Below, in pieces: positions 1 through 8,996 of a DNA stretch of 64,000 bases. The stretch comes from Terriglobales bacterium. GTDB lineage: Bacteria > Acidobacteriota > Terriglobia > Terriglobales > Acidobacteriaceae. The stretch covers positions 1 through 64,000 of the forward strand of contig JAATGG010000188.1 in assembly GCA_015654835.1 (NCBI GenBank), in the 5' to 3' direction. The position numbers and the translations under genes are program-made. Below the pieces are notes generated by a model that was not told the DNA's origin, did no database searches, and saw nothing but the letters and a program-made list of their open reading frames with translations. Every line of letters begins with the position of its first letter. The stretch's first letter is position 1.

Positions 1-284
<284 letters not shown>

Positions 285-288
<4 letters not shown>

Positions 289-1967
289 GGTCTCTCCTCT
301 TCCACCTCGACGGCGTTCACGCTTGCATAATTAGCGTCAGGCACGAAAGAGACGACCAACTTGCCTTGCGCATTGGGACGCAAGCCATGATAGGTCTTGA
401 TCAACGCGCGTGCGGAGCCTGCTTCTTTCACAATATCCAGTCGGCGCGTCAAGGCGGCGCCATTGCAAAGTACATCGAAGACACGGCTGCCCACGCCTCC
501 TTTTTTTGAGACATCCGAGCCCCAATATTTCTCTGAAAAGTACAAAGTCAACTTATAGGTTCCCTCATCTACGGGCAAGGCGTAAGTGAAGTTCCCATAT
601 CGTTCTCCGGCATACAGGTCAGGCTCTGCCGTGCCGGCGATCACGACCTTGTCCGCGGCAAGCTGTCCGCTGCTATAGTAGGTATCCGGCATCCATAAGT
701 TACCCGATTTATCCACGAAGAAGCTGTTCTGAGCCACCATGCGGATGGGGCGCAAGCGGTGCGGCACACCCGGCACAATCTCGATCGCATTGATGACGGG
801 GAGGCCCAGCGAGCCGGAAAAATCGAGGTGAATGTAGCCATCTTTCTCCGGAGTAATATCCCGAAACACGCGCACGTCGGCGGTATCCGCGCCGGCATCG
901 GAGACGATGTCGAATTGCCTCAGGAGAGGGCGGCCATTGAGTTGAACATCGAACACGCGGCTGTTCTCTCCTCCGCCGAGTGAACTAGTAGGAGTGTAGG
1001 TAGTTTCAGCAAAATGAAGCCGCAGTTCATAGGTGCCTGGATCGAGGGGAATCTTGTAGGAAAAGACTCCCGTTCTGGCGGTGAGATACAACTCCGGGTT
1101 GCGGGTGCGGGCGATATGTTGTTTAGGAAAGTCAATGGCAGAGCCGCCGGTGAAGTATCGATCCGCCATCCATATATTTCCCTCCTCGTCTTTGAAGATT
1201 GGCCGCGAGTATCCACAGCGGATACGCACCTCCGGTCCCGGAGCAATGGTTGAAATTGACGATGCGGACACGGACAGCGGAGCATTGCCGCCTGGATGAA
1301 GGGCGTGATTGAACCACCCCATTGTTGAAGCCGCAGCAGCGCCGATTGCCAGAATCGCGCCGCCAGCCAGAAGTCGCCAGCCCAACATACGCCGGGGGGA
1401 CTGAAGGGGCGGAGCGAGTTCCGAAGGATCGTGATCCTTGGGGTAGGCCGGACTTTCTTCTGCCGGCGGATCTTCCGGCGGCAAGCTGGGAGCTTTGGCT
1501 TCGAATGTAGGAGGCGAATCCATGGGAGCTTCCACCTGCGCCAGGTTTGCCTCCGGGGCCGGCTCCAATGGTCGATTCAGCAACTGCGCCCGAGGAAGCC
1601 GGTCGATGAATTGAGGGCGATAATGACCCGTGGCCAGAACGATCTCTATGGGCTGATCCGCACCTTCCCGGTCATAAAATTCGCGGAGCCTCTTCCGAAG
1701 CCGAAAAACCTGCACTCGAACGATGGAGTCCGTGGCCTGATCGAAAGACTGGGGGCGCCCAAAGACATCCATTGCGATGGAATACTCTTTGATCGCTTCG
1801 CTGTTGCCTTCAAAATAGCGTTCGCAGATATATTCGAGCAGGTTCGCCAACCGAGGCATTTTGTCGAAGGTGCCGGAGACCAGCACGGCGCGTATCGCTG
1901 CGCGTTCTTCTGCGATGCGGTCTGGAGCTACGGGCTCCGGATGGGGGGGCATTCCCTGGGTCGTCAT
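285..1967 (-). CDS. Membrane-anchored winged-helix regulator with two malectin-like periplasmic domains
   Basis: 560 aa from the ATG at 1967, which has GGCGGAGA upstream; the longer track start adds 46 unlikely residues. Residues 16-120 form a winged-helix-like DNA-binding domain with a basic helix (VFRLRKRLREFYDREG) and a wing-like GHYRPQF. I associate this domain with Acidobacteria, where it is fused to varied sensor parts. A proline-rich linker (121-190) leads to one transmembrane segment (about 194-216). Two malectin-like beta-sandwich domains follow (about 247-400 and 410-560), each with a Y/F-rich core, LHFAE- or LYFSE-like strands and a VFDV.LNG motif. Topology implies a cytoplasmic DNA-binding head and a periplasmic carbohydrate-binding tail, a ToxR/CadC-style one-component design. 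It is divergent from a GH16 glucanase that carries the same kind of modules, so I infer glycan-responsive control of that gene. No ligand is known. Confidence 0.8.
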
Positions 1968-2118
1968 ACGGCAAAAATCTCCGCCACACTGCTCTCCACG
2001 ATTCACCTTAATTTCCCCTGATCCAGACTCCGATTCACGGGGCCAAGCAGGATTCAGGAGCCCGCGAGCAGCCAGGCCGGAATGCAACATATGACTATAG
2101 ACCACTTTCTATACCGAA

Positions 2119-2166
2119 GTAACGTGCAAGGTAACCGCGCTGTAACTGCAAAATAACGGAGGTAAC
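2119..2166. promoter_or_regulatory. Five phased (G/A)TAAC direct repeats, candidate operator
   Basis: In the 283-bp gap between the divergent regulator and GH16 genes, GTAAC occurs at 2119, 2131, 2142 and 2162 and ATAAC at 2153, so the starts are 12, 11, 11 and 9 bp apart. Direct repeats spaced by one helical turn are typical of OmpR/PhoB-type winged-helix binding sites. The neighbouring regulator has a winged-helix head, so autoregulation and control of the glucanase gene is a reasonable inference. A minus-strand -10-like TATAGA (2108-2113) adjoins the array. The rest of the gap shows nothing else recognisable. Confidence 0.5.
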
Positions 2167-2250
2167 GTTTCGCGTCCTTCTCTCAGGTGCCTAGAGTCAA
2201 TGGCGGTTCGTCGAGACGAGTCCAGATTTTCCATCCGGAGGGATGACTCT

Positions 2251-5200
2251 ATGGCACACAAGGCAATTCGATTCAGTAGCTTCGGCCTGTTCTTGTTTCT
2301 GGCCGTTCTGATGCCGCTCGCTGCGGGATTGAACGCATCGGCCCAGGCACAAGATTGGACGCTGATTTGGAATGATGAATTTAGCGGCGCCGCTGGGTCC
2401 GCCCCCAACCCTCAATATTGGACTCTGCAGCAGGGGCTCACCCCGGATGGAGCCCAGTCGTATAACTGTCTTTACGGGCAGACAACGAATGGGTGCAATC
2501 CGGCCGCCCCGAACGTCTACCTGGATGGCAACGGCAATCTTGCCCTTGTCGCCCGTGCGGCAGCCGGAGCCCCGAACGGCATGACGACGGGGCGGGTTTT
2601 CACGACCAACACCAACAACACAACGGCGCTGTTCAGTGCGCAATATGGGCGCATCGAGGCAGGCATCACGCTGCCCGCCGGGAGCGGAAATCAGGGAGTA
2701 TGGCCTGCTTTCTGGATGCTGGGGACCAACATTCCCGCTATCAATTGGCCGGGCTGCGGCGAAATGGACATCATGGAGTACATTGGCGCGGCCAACACAA
2801 CCCAAATCTACAGCACTCTTCACGGACCGGCCTATGCCAACGAGGGGTTGGGAGTTCGAGATACGTTGGGCGGTGGATGGGGCGGCTATCACATCTTCGG
2901 CGCCATCTGGAGTCCTAACCAAATCAGCTTTTATGTGGATGACATCACCAACATCTACGGCACGATATCTGCGGCCGACATCATGGCGAATCAGGCCTGG
3001 GACAACGGCGGATTGGCCGCATGGCCGTTCAATAATCCTATGTTCATCATCCTCGACCTGAACATGGGCGGACCCTTTCCCGGCAACGTGAGCAGTGCGA
3101 CAACTTATCCTCAGACCCTGCTGATCGACTACGTCCGTGTATACCAGGCGACCTCTCCCGCCCCTCCCACGGGTTTGACGGCGACAGCGACCTCTCAGAG
3201 CCAGGTTGCGCTCAATTGGACGGGAAGTACGAGCAGCAATGTGACTTATAACGTCTATCGGAGCCAGGTCTCCGGAGTTGCGCCGCACTCCCAGGCTCAG
3301 CCCAATTCTGCGGTCCTTCCCCAAATCAACCAGACGTTGATTGCAAACAACATTACGGGAACGACGTATACCGACGCCAATCTCACTCCCGGCAAGACCT
3401 ACTACTACACCGTCACCGGCAGCGGAGAATATTCAGGAGAATCGGCTGCGCCCCAGGTACAGGTGACCCTGCCCGCTAGCGGTGTGGGAGCTAACGGAGG
3501 CGCCATCTATGTGAGCGCGGGCGGCTACAGCGGTACCGGCGCATACATTGTGAATTCCCTGGTGAGTGGCGGGTTTACAAACGCATTTACTGCAACGGTG
3601 AACACCGGCGGAGTCGCTAACCCCGCGCCTCAGGATGTTTATCATAGCGAGCGCTGGGGACCGCAGACATGGACGATCGCACATCTCACACCGGGCGGCA
3701 GTTATAACGTTCGGATGCATTTTGCCGAGTCGGCGTGGACAGGCGCTGGCCAACGCGAGTTCAATGTGCTCATCAACGGCGATCAGGTACTGACGAACTT
3801 CGACATCTTCGCGGTTGCCGGCGCACAGAACACAGTGGTGACCAAGACGATCAATACTGTGGCCGATCGCAACGGAGTGATCTACCTTCAACTGGCTCCT
3901 GGGGCGGCGGACCAGCCCGAAATTCGCGCGTTGGATGTAACGCCTTCGACCGGTGGTGTGGCTTATGGCGAAGCACCCGGTTCCACAACCTATGTTGCAA
4001 TCGATTCAGGCGGTCCGGTAGAGGGCGCGTTTGAGGCTGATGTGGATGCCGGCAATTTCGGTCTGCCGGTGAATCCGATCACTGCTGCGGGTGGAACAAA
4101 TACCACGACACAGGCCATCAGCACGACAGGCGTTGCGGACCCGGCGCCAGCCGCGGTCTACGAGACGGAGCGGTACGGCGCATTCGGCTATTTCTTTACC
4201 GGCCTTGCCCCCAATTCCACTTACACCATTCGCTTACACCTTGCGGAAGGCGTCGCTAACTATAACGCCGCCGGCCTTCGCGAGTTCAATGTGGCAGTGA
4301 ACGGCAATCAGGTTCTAACAAATTACGATACCTTCGCCAACGCCGGCGCTCTTTATCAAGCCGTTATTCCAGAGGTCACCGGCACATCGGACGAGTACGG
4401 AATTCTCTCGGTGCAGTTCACGCCGGGTTATGACGACCTGCCCTCGGTCCGCGGCATTGAAATTACGCAATCGTCCACCCTGCCGCCCGTAACGGCGACC
4501 GCAACGCCGGCGTTCAGCCCGGCTGCGGGAACCTATACCGGTTCCCAAACGGTCACGATCAGCGATGCCACCGGTGGCGCGGCGATCTACTACACCACCA
4601 ATGGAACTACGCCGACAACCGCCTCTGCAGTCTATTCAGGGCCGATTACCGTCAACGCGAGCGAGACGATAGAAGCTGTCGCCACCGCCGCCGGCTATTC
4701 AACCAGCGCAGTGGCGACTGCGGCTTATAGCATCACACAAGGCAACAACACTGATGTCGTCGACATCAATGCGGGTGGTGCGGCCGCGGGCAGCTACTTG
4801 GCCGATGAGAATTATGTAGGCGGCACAGCCTCGGCGACGACCGCGGCCATCAATACTTCACTGCTGGCGAATCCTGCGCCTCAGGCCGTTTATCAGACTG
4901 AGCGTTTCGGCGCCTTTACCTATACCATTCCCGGCCTGACCGCGGGCAGAGGTTACACCGTCAATCTGCATTTTGCCGAGATTTACTGGACGGCTGCGGG
5001 CAAGCGCGAGTTCAATGTTTTGATCAACGGCACGCAGGTGCTGACGAATTTCGACGTTTTTGCTGCTGCGGGCGGCGAGAACATCGCAATCGTCAAATCG
5101 TTTCCTGCAACCGCCAGTGCTTCCGGGACCATCACTGTTCAATTCGCAACCGGCGCCGCAGACCTGCCGAAGGTCAGCGGTATTGAGATCGCCCAATCCA

Positions 5201-5664
5201 CAAATGTTCCACCGGCCACCGATCTCAAGATCGATGCGGGCGGCGTAGCCAGTGGCACATGGCTGGCCGATGAGGACTATGTAGGTGGCACACCGTCATC
5301 GGCAACCGCCGCCATCAATACGTCTTTGGTGGCGAATCCTGCACCCCAGGTCGTATATCAGACTGAGAGGTTCGGGGCTTTCACCTACACCATACCCAAC
5401 CTGACGCCTGGGACAAACTATATCGTCAATCTGCATTTTGCCGAAACTTATTGGACGAGTGTCGGCAAGCGTGAGTTCAATGTCCTGATCAATGGCACGC
5501 AGGTATTGACGAACTTCGATGTCTTTGCTGCCGCGGGCGGTGAGAATATCGCGATTGTCAAGTCCTTCACCACAACCGCCAATGCTTCAGGAGCTATTAC
5601 CATTCAATTCGCGACCGGTGCTGCGGACCTGCCAAAGGTCAGCGGAATCGAGGTTACGAACTAG
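2251..5664 (+). CDS. Secreted GH16 endo-beta-glucanase with FN3, malectin-like and chitobiase-C modules
   Basis: 1137 aa from the ATG at 2251, preceded by GGAGG; the upstream track start is not needed. A signal peptide (1-32) ends near ASAQAQ. The GH16 catalytic domain (about 33-300) contains the diagnostic nucleophile/acid motif EMDIME (171-176), as in laminarinases and other beta-1,3(1,4)-glucanases. Downstream come a fibronectin type III domain (about 302-408), malectin-like module 1 (419-570), module 2 (582-740), a chitobiase/hexosaminidase C-terminal-like domain (750-833) and modules 3 and 4 (836-989 and 991-1137). Modules 3 and 4 are a near-identical tandem duplication. No cell-wall anchor or sorting tail is visible, so the enzyme is probably periplasmic or exported. 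The exact substrate cannot be read from the sequence. The malectin-like modules match those of the divergent regulator and may bind the same glycan. Confidence 0.9.
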   Translation: MAHKAIRFSSFGLFLFLAVLMPLAAGLNASAQAQDWTLIWNDEFSGAAGSAPNPQYWTLQQGLTPDGAQSYNCLYGQTTNGCNPAAPNVYLDGNGNLALVARAAAGAPNGMTTGRVFTTNTNNTTALFSAQYGRIEAGITLPAGSGNQGVWPAFWMLGTNIPAINWPGCGEMDIMEYIGAANTTQIYSTLHGPAYANEGLGVRDTLGGGWGGYHIFGAIWSPNQISFYVDDITNIYGTISAADIMANQAWDNGGLAAWPFNNPMFIILDLNMGGPFPGNVSSATTYPQTLLIDYVRVYQATSPAPPTGLTATATSQSQVALNWTGSTSSNVTYNVYRSQVSGVAPHSQAQPNSAVLPQINQTLIANNITGTTYTDANLTPGKTYYYTVTGSGEYSGESAAPQVQVTLPASGVGANGGAIYVSAGGYSGTGAYIVNSLVSGGFTNAFTATVNTGGVANPAPQDVYHSERWGPQTWTIAHLTPGGSYNVRMHFAESAWTGAGQREFNVLINGDQVLTNFDIFAVAGAQNTVVTKTINTVADRNGVIYLQLAPGAADQPEIRALDVTPSTGGVAYGEAPGSTTYVAIDSGGPVEGAFEADVDAGNFGLPVNPITAAGGTNTTTQAISTTGVADPAPAAVYETERYGAFGYFFTGLAPNSTYTIRLHLAEGVANYNAAGLREFNVAVNGNQVLTNYDTFANAGALYQAVIPEVTGTSDEYGILSVQFTPGYDDLPSVRGIEITQSSTLPPVTATATPAFSPAAGTYTGSQTVTISDATGGAAIYYTTNGTTPTTASAVYSGPITVNASETIEAVATAAGYSTSAVATAAYSITQGNNTDVVDINAGGAAAGSYLADENYVGGTASATTAAINTSLLANPAPQAVYQTERFGAFTYTIPGLTAGRGYTVNLHFAEIYWTAAGKREFNVLINGTQVLTNFDVFAAAGGENIAIVKSFPATASASGTITVQFATGAADLPKVSGIEIAQSTNVPPATDLKIDAGGVASGTWLADEDYVGGTPSSATAAINTSLVANPAPQVVYQTERFGAFTYTIPNLTPGTNYIVNLHFAETYWTSVGKREFNVLINGTQVLTNFDVFAAAGGENIAIVKSFTTTANASGAITIQFATGAADLPKVSGIEVTN
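4756..5661 (+). repeat. Tandem duplication of a 465-bp malectin-module repeat
   Basis: The segments starting at 4756 and 5221 encode modules 3 and 4 of the GH16 protein with a 465-bp (155-codon) offset. Long runs are identical in protein, for example [18 protein letters not shown] and [14 protein letters not shown], while synonymous sites differ. This indicates an intragenic duplication followed by purifying selection or occasional gene conversion. Confidence 0.85.
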
Positions 5665-5690
5665 CTTCGGACGCACGCTCTCTCCAGCAA

Positions 5691-5731
5691 TGTCTTTGGG
5701 GCGGTTTTGAATACACGCCGCCCCAAAGACA
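5691..5731. terminator. Bidirectional hairpin terminator between convergent genes
   Basis: A perfect 14-bp inverted repeat, TGTCTTTGGGGCGG (5691-5704) and its complement (5718-5731), encloses a 13-nt loop. It lies 26 bp after the GH16 stop codon and about 75 bp beyond the end of the convergent glycosyltransferase gene. The stem is very stable; there is no strong T-run on either side, so it may also act as an mRNA-stabilising end. Confidence 0.65.
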
Positions 5732-5806
5732 GGCCGGGGAACTTCGCTCACCAACCATCCCAACTCACTTCAGTGTGGGATATGTCGGCCAGAAATTTGT
5801 CTTTTC

Positions 5807-7837
5807 CTAGTCAACGTGTTTACCGGATGCTGCAGCCACCCGCTGTTCCATCGCCGCGATCAGGGATTGCTGGAACCGAGGCTCTATGGTTTGCGCCAGC
5901 TTGAGTGCTTTCCGATAAAAGGGAAGCGACTCCTGCTCGCAGCCGTTCGCGTCGAGCGCCCTGCCCAGTGTCGCGTTGACGCTCGCTGAATCGGGCGCCA
6001 AGGCTTCGGCTTGCTGTGCTTCTGCCAGAGCCTCTGGAAATTTCTTCTGCGTCAGCAGCAAGCCTGCTTTTTGTGCATGGCTCAGAGCAGCGGCGAGGGG
6101 AATCTCGAAGTGTCCCTCGTAGACAAAGACGCTATAGTCGATGACTGCAGCGGGTTTGAGCTGCTTGAATTGTTCATAGGCATTCAGCGCACCGGGGCCG
6201 AACTCAAAGCCGGACAGCACGCCGGCGCTCATGAATACCGGTCCATTGATCGCCGGCGGCACATCGTGCGGGCCGTCGAAGTAAAGTGAATCAGCCGTGA
6301 TGAGAGGCTTGCACGGAATGCCGTAATAGCTGAAGTCCGCAACGCCTTGACCGAAGTAGGCAAACCAGCAATTCCTGATGCTGTGCTCGTCTGTGTAGCG
6401 CTTTACTGCCTTTAATTGTTGCCCCCAATCGGAACTGGAATCGCTGAGCAGAGTATGGACCGCCGAAGGGCCGCCTGCTGCCTCATTGGCATAAGAGACA
6501 TAAGCCGGAAAGGCATGTATCACCGAAATGGCTTGAAACGCAAGCAGCGCGGCGACCGCATAGAGCCAGCGACGATCTCTCTGGATGAGCTTCCAGGCTG
6601 CACCGGCAATCAGTCCAGAGAGAAATATATAGATCGGCAGCACGTGCCGAATCCCGATGTTCATGCCCCCTGCCATCGCAAAGGCCATGTAGATCGCGGC
6701 AGGCGCGGCCATGTAGAGGATTTCGCGACGCGCGCGCAGTCTGCCCGTCGCGATTGCCCACACTGTGATCGTGAAAAGGATCAGGAACGTGAGGGTCGAT
6801 TTGATGACGATGGCAACAGGAAAATAGAACCAGACCGGATGTGGATAGATCGTACCCAGCAAAAAGCTGGTAAATGCCTTCGACTGAATCAGCACGTGCG
6901 CAAAGCCGTAGAGATAAGACTCCGGAAGTAAATGCATCCTGGCAATCTCGGCGAGCACAGACCCTTCAAAATGGCTGGGGACGCGTGCGAACTGTGCTCC
7001 AATGGCCGGGTTGAGTTGCAGCCCGTCGACTCTCGCAGAATAGCGAAATCCATAGGATGCCCAAAGTATGCCGATGGATAGAAGTACGATTGCGGCGAGT
7101 GCCGCCGCGAACCGGAGAGAGCGGGTGCGGAGGTTGGAGGAGCTTTCAGCGCGCCGCGAGCTGTGGGGCCAGATGACTTCGGCAACACTCAACAGAAGCA
7201 ACATGGGAAAGAGGAGCACGCTGCTGTGCTTTGAGGCCAACGCCAACCCCACCGCGAGCCCGACAAGGAGCAGCCTGATGTTGGAGGGCGATTTGGCATA
7301 GCGGTAGAAAGCATAGATCGAGGCGAACATGAAGCAAGCCCCGCCTGCATCGGTCGTCATCAGCCCTGAATGTGCGAGTAACGTGGGATCGAAAGCGATG
7401 AGACTGAGAGCAATGACGCCGGCTCCGGTGCCGAACATTTCCTGCGCGGCTAGAAACACCAGCAACGCCAACAGGATCGTGATCACCGAAGTTGCAATGC
7501 GGACGCGGAACAGAATCGTGTTTGCGTCATTGCCGAACAGAAAGTCCCGGCCGCCAACAGCTTCTTCAAGCCGGTAAGGACGCCCCTGAAGCGCGGGCAT
7601 CTTGAACTGCATGTTGAGCAGCGGCAGCGCGCCGAGAAATTTGATCAGCGGCGGGTGTTCCGGGTTGAGCCCGAAATCTCCATGTTTCGCTTGCATATAT
7701 GCGGAGTAGATATGGTCCGGCTCGTCCCAGGTGGCGGAGTTCTTGTCCGCTATGAGAGCGAGTTGCAGAAAGGTCGTCGCAAGCAAGACTGCAACGATAC
7801 AGGCAATTAGGAAACGACGGTACTGCACCCTGTTCAT
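5807..7837 (-). CDS. Polytopic ArnT/PMT-like (GT39/GT83-type) glycosyltransferase with C-terminal TPR
   Basis: 676 aa inner-membrane protein. An N-terminal transmembrane helix is followed by the first periplasmic loop with the acidic motif WDEPDH and the NPEHPPLIK segment, typical of polyprenyl-phosphate-sugar dependent glycosyltransferases of the PMT/ArnT group. About ten further hydrophobic segments follow up to residue ~450, then a soluble domain, and the last ~100 residues form TPR-like helices. Such enzymes move a sugar from a lipid carrier to proteins or envelope lipids on the outer face of the inner membrane. Donor and acceptor are unknown. The gene stands alone, convergent with the GH16 gene and divergent from the DUF3455 gene. 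Confidence 0.75.
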   Translation of the reverse strand: MNRVQYRRFLIACIVAVLLATTFLQLALIADKNSATWDEPDHIYSAYMQAKHGDFGLNPEHPPLIKFLGALPLLNMQFKMPALQGRPYRLEEAVGGRDFLFGNDANTILFRVRIATSVITILLALLVFLAAQEMFGTGAGVIALSLIAFDPTLLAHSGLMTTDAGGACFMFASIYAFYRYAKSPSNIRLLLVGLAVGLALASKHSSVLLFPMLLLLSVAEVIWPHSSRRAESSSNLRTRSLRFAAALAAIVLLSIGILWASYGFRYSARVDGLQLNPAIGAQFARVPSHFEGSVLAEIARMHLLPESYLYGFAHVLIQSKAFTSFLLGTIYPHPVWFYFPVAIVIKSTLTFLILFTITVWAIATGRLRARREILYMAAPAAIYMAFAMAGGMNIGIRHVLPIYIFLSGLIAGAAWKLIQRDRRWLYAVAALLAFQAISVIHAFPAYVSYANEAAGGPSAVHTLLSDSSSDWGQQLKAVKRYTDEHSIRNCWFAYFGQGVADFSYYGIPCKPLITADSLYFDGPHDVPPAINGPVFMSAGVLSGFEFGPGALNAYEQFKQLKPAAVIDYSVFVYEGHFEIPLAAALSHAQKAGLLLTQKKFPEALAEAQQAEALAPDSASVNATLGRALDANGCEQESLPFYRKALKLAQTIEPRFQQSLIAAMEQRVAAASGKHVD

Positions 7838-8020
7838 GGATCAGCCTTTCGCACTGACGAGCGGACCCGACAATTATGCCACCTCCGTTCGATTCGCAAA
7901 GTGGGGTCATCATTCCCGCTTATCGATATCCACTGAGGCCCGCTCTGCTGCAACTGAAAGCTTGAGGATATTCATGCCGTTCGCCTCGTGGGCGTTCGAT
8001 GTTTTGGTAAACTTTCCTCA

Positions 8021-8545
8021 ATGCGCATATTGTCGGTATCTCTGATCACGGCTGCGGTTTCGATCCTGACCCTGCATGTCCCCTCTCTGCCTGCCGAGCA
8101 AAGCGGTGGGCCGATCGATCTTCCAGCCGGGACTCGCGCCGTGCTGCAAGCGAAGGGAGACGGAGTCCAGATTTATATGTGTACCGACGCGCACGATGGA
8201 TTCAAGTGGCTCCTGAAGGCTCCGGATGCGAAGTTGTTGGATGCTTCCGGGAAAGAAATCGGAAGCCACTTTGCCGGTCCCACATGGAAACTGATCGACG
8301 GCAGCCAGGTTCAAGGCGAGCTGATAGCCAGCAAGCCCGCTCCTGAAGCCGGCTCCGTGGCGTGGCTATTGCTGCACGCCAAAGCCGGGACCGCCACAGG
8401 AAGCCTTGCCGGTATTGAATTCATTCGGCGTACTGAGACTCACGGCGGTGTTGCGCCCGCATCGGGCTGTCAAAATTCAGCCGATGCTGGAAAAACAGCG
8501 CGTGTCCCTTATACGGCTACCTACACGTTCTATACAGAGAGATAG
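8021..8545 (+). CDS. DUF3455 family exported protein
   Basis: 174 aa from the ATG at 8021, chosen because it begins directly with a signal peptide (MRILSVSLITAAV...PAEQ); no strong ribosome site is visible. The mature part has the features of DUF3455 proteins: a repeated 'water/heat-stress' type beta pattern with GVQIYMC, FKWLLKAPDA, HFAGPTWK and a C-terminal PYTATYTFY. The family is common in Acidobacteria and Proteobacteria but has no established function. Two cysteines could form a disulfide bond. A GC-rich hairpin at 8551-8568 follows the stop codon. Confidence 0.75.
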   Translation: MRILSVSLITAAVSILTLHVPSLPAEQSGGPIDLPAGTRAVLQAKGDGVQIYMCTDAHDGFKWLLKAPDAKLLDASGKEIGSHFAGPTWKLIDGSQVQGELIASKPAPEAGSVAWLLLHAKAGTATGSLAGIEFIRRTETHGGVAPASGCQNSADAGKTARVPYTATYTFYTER

Positions 8546-8996
8546 CTCATAGGCCGGCTGTGCGGCCTACCCCGTACCTCCGTTGAACGATGGTTCGAAT
8601 GCGCGGAGATGTGAGCGTCACGACTTGGGCCGCTCAGGGAAATCGGGCTAGGTGAACTGGAGAACCCGGGCCGCAAGAGCGATTTTTGTCACGCATTCGT
8701 TGGTCGAGGCGCCTCTCAATCGGCGATTATTGTGTCCGACCCCATAAAAAACCGTTGAATTGCTATTTTCAAATCAGTTATTTTTAGGTAAATTTAAATT
8801 CATCTATTGAAAGCGCGGATGAGATCTTCATCCTCCAGTTTTTCTTCCGTGAAGCGGTCCCCATCGCTCCACTGGGCTCTCGTATCCGCACATCCAGTTC
8901 GTGGTTTCACGAAATCAGCTTTTTTCTCCGTCTGTGCATGGCACTGAAGGAACCGTAGACCCTCATCTTTACCGATCGTATCTCGAAAGGATTTGG
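8546..8996. other. 451-bp gene-free stretch with AT-rich core
   Basis: It begins with a short hairpin (AGGCCG at 8551-8556 and CGGCCT at 8563-8568) that may end the DUF3455 transcript. The stretch 8735-8810 is conspicuously AT-rich compared with the surroundings and may hold promoter elements for the M14 peptidase gene. A minus-strand ORF (8800-9006) overlaps the next gene start and has no recognisable family; I do not call it. A GGTTCGAAT at 8592-8600 resembles a T-loop but has no tRNA around it. Confidence 0.4.

Noticed and set aside
8592-8600. GGTTCGAAT resembling a tRNA T-loop
   Set aside because: Flanking bases do not form a T-stem, acceptor stem or anticodon arm on either strand.
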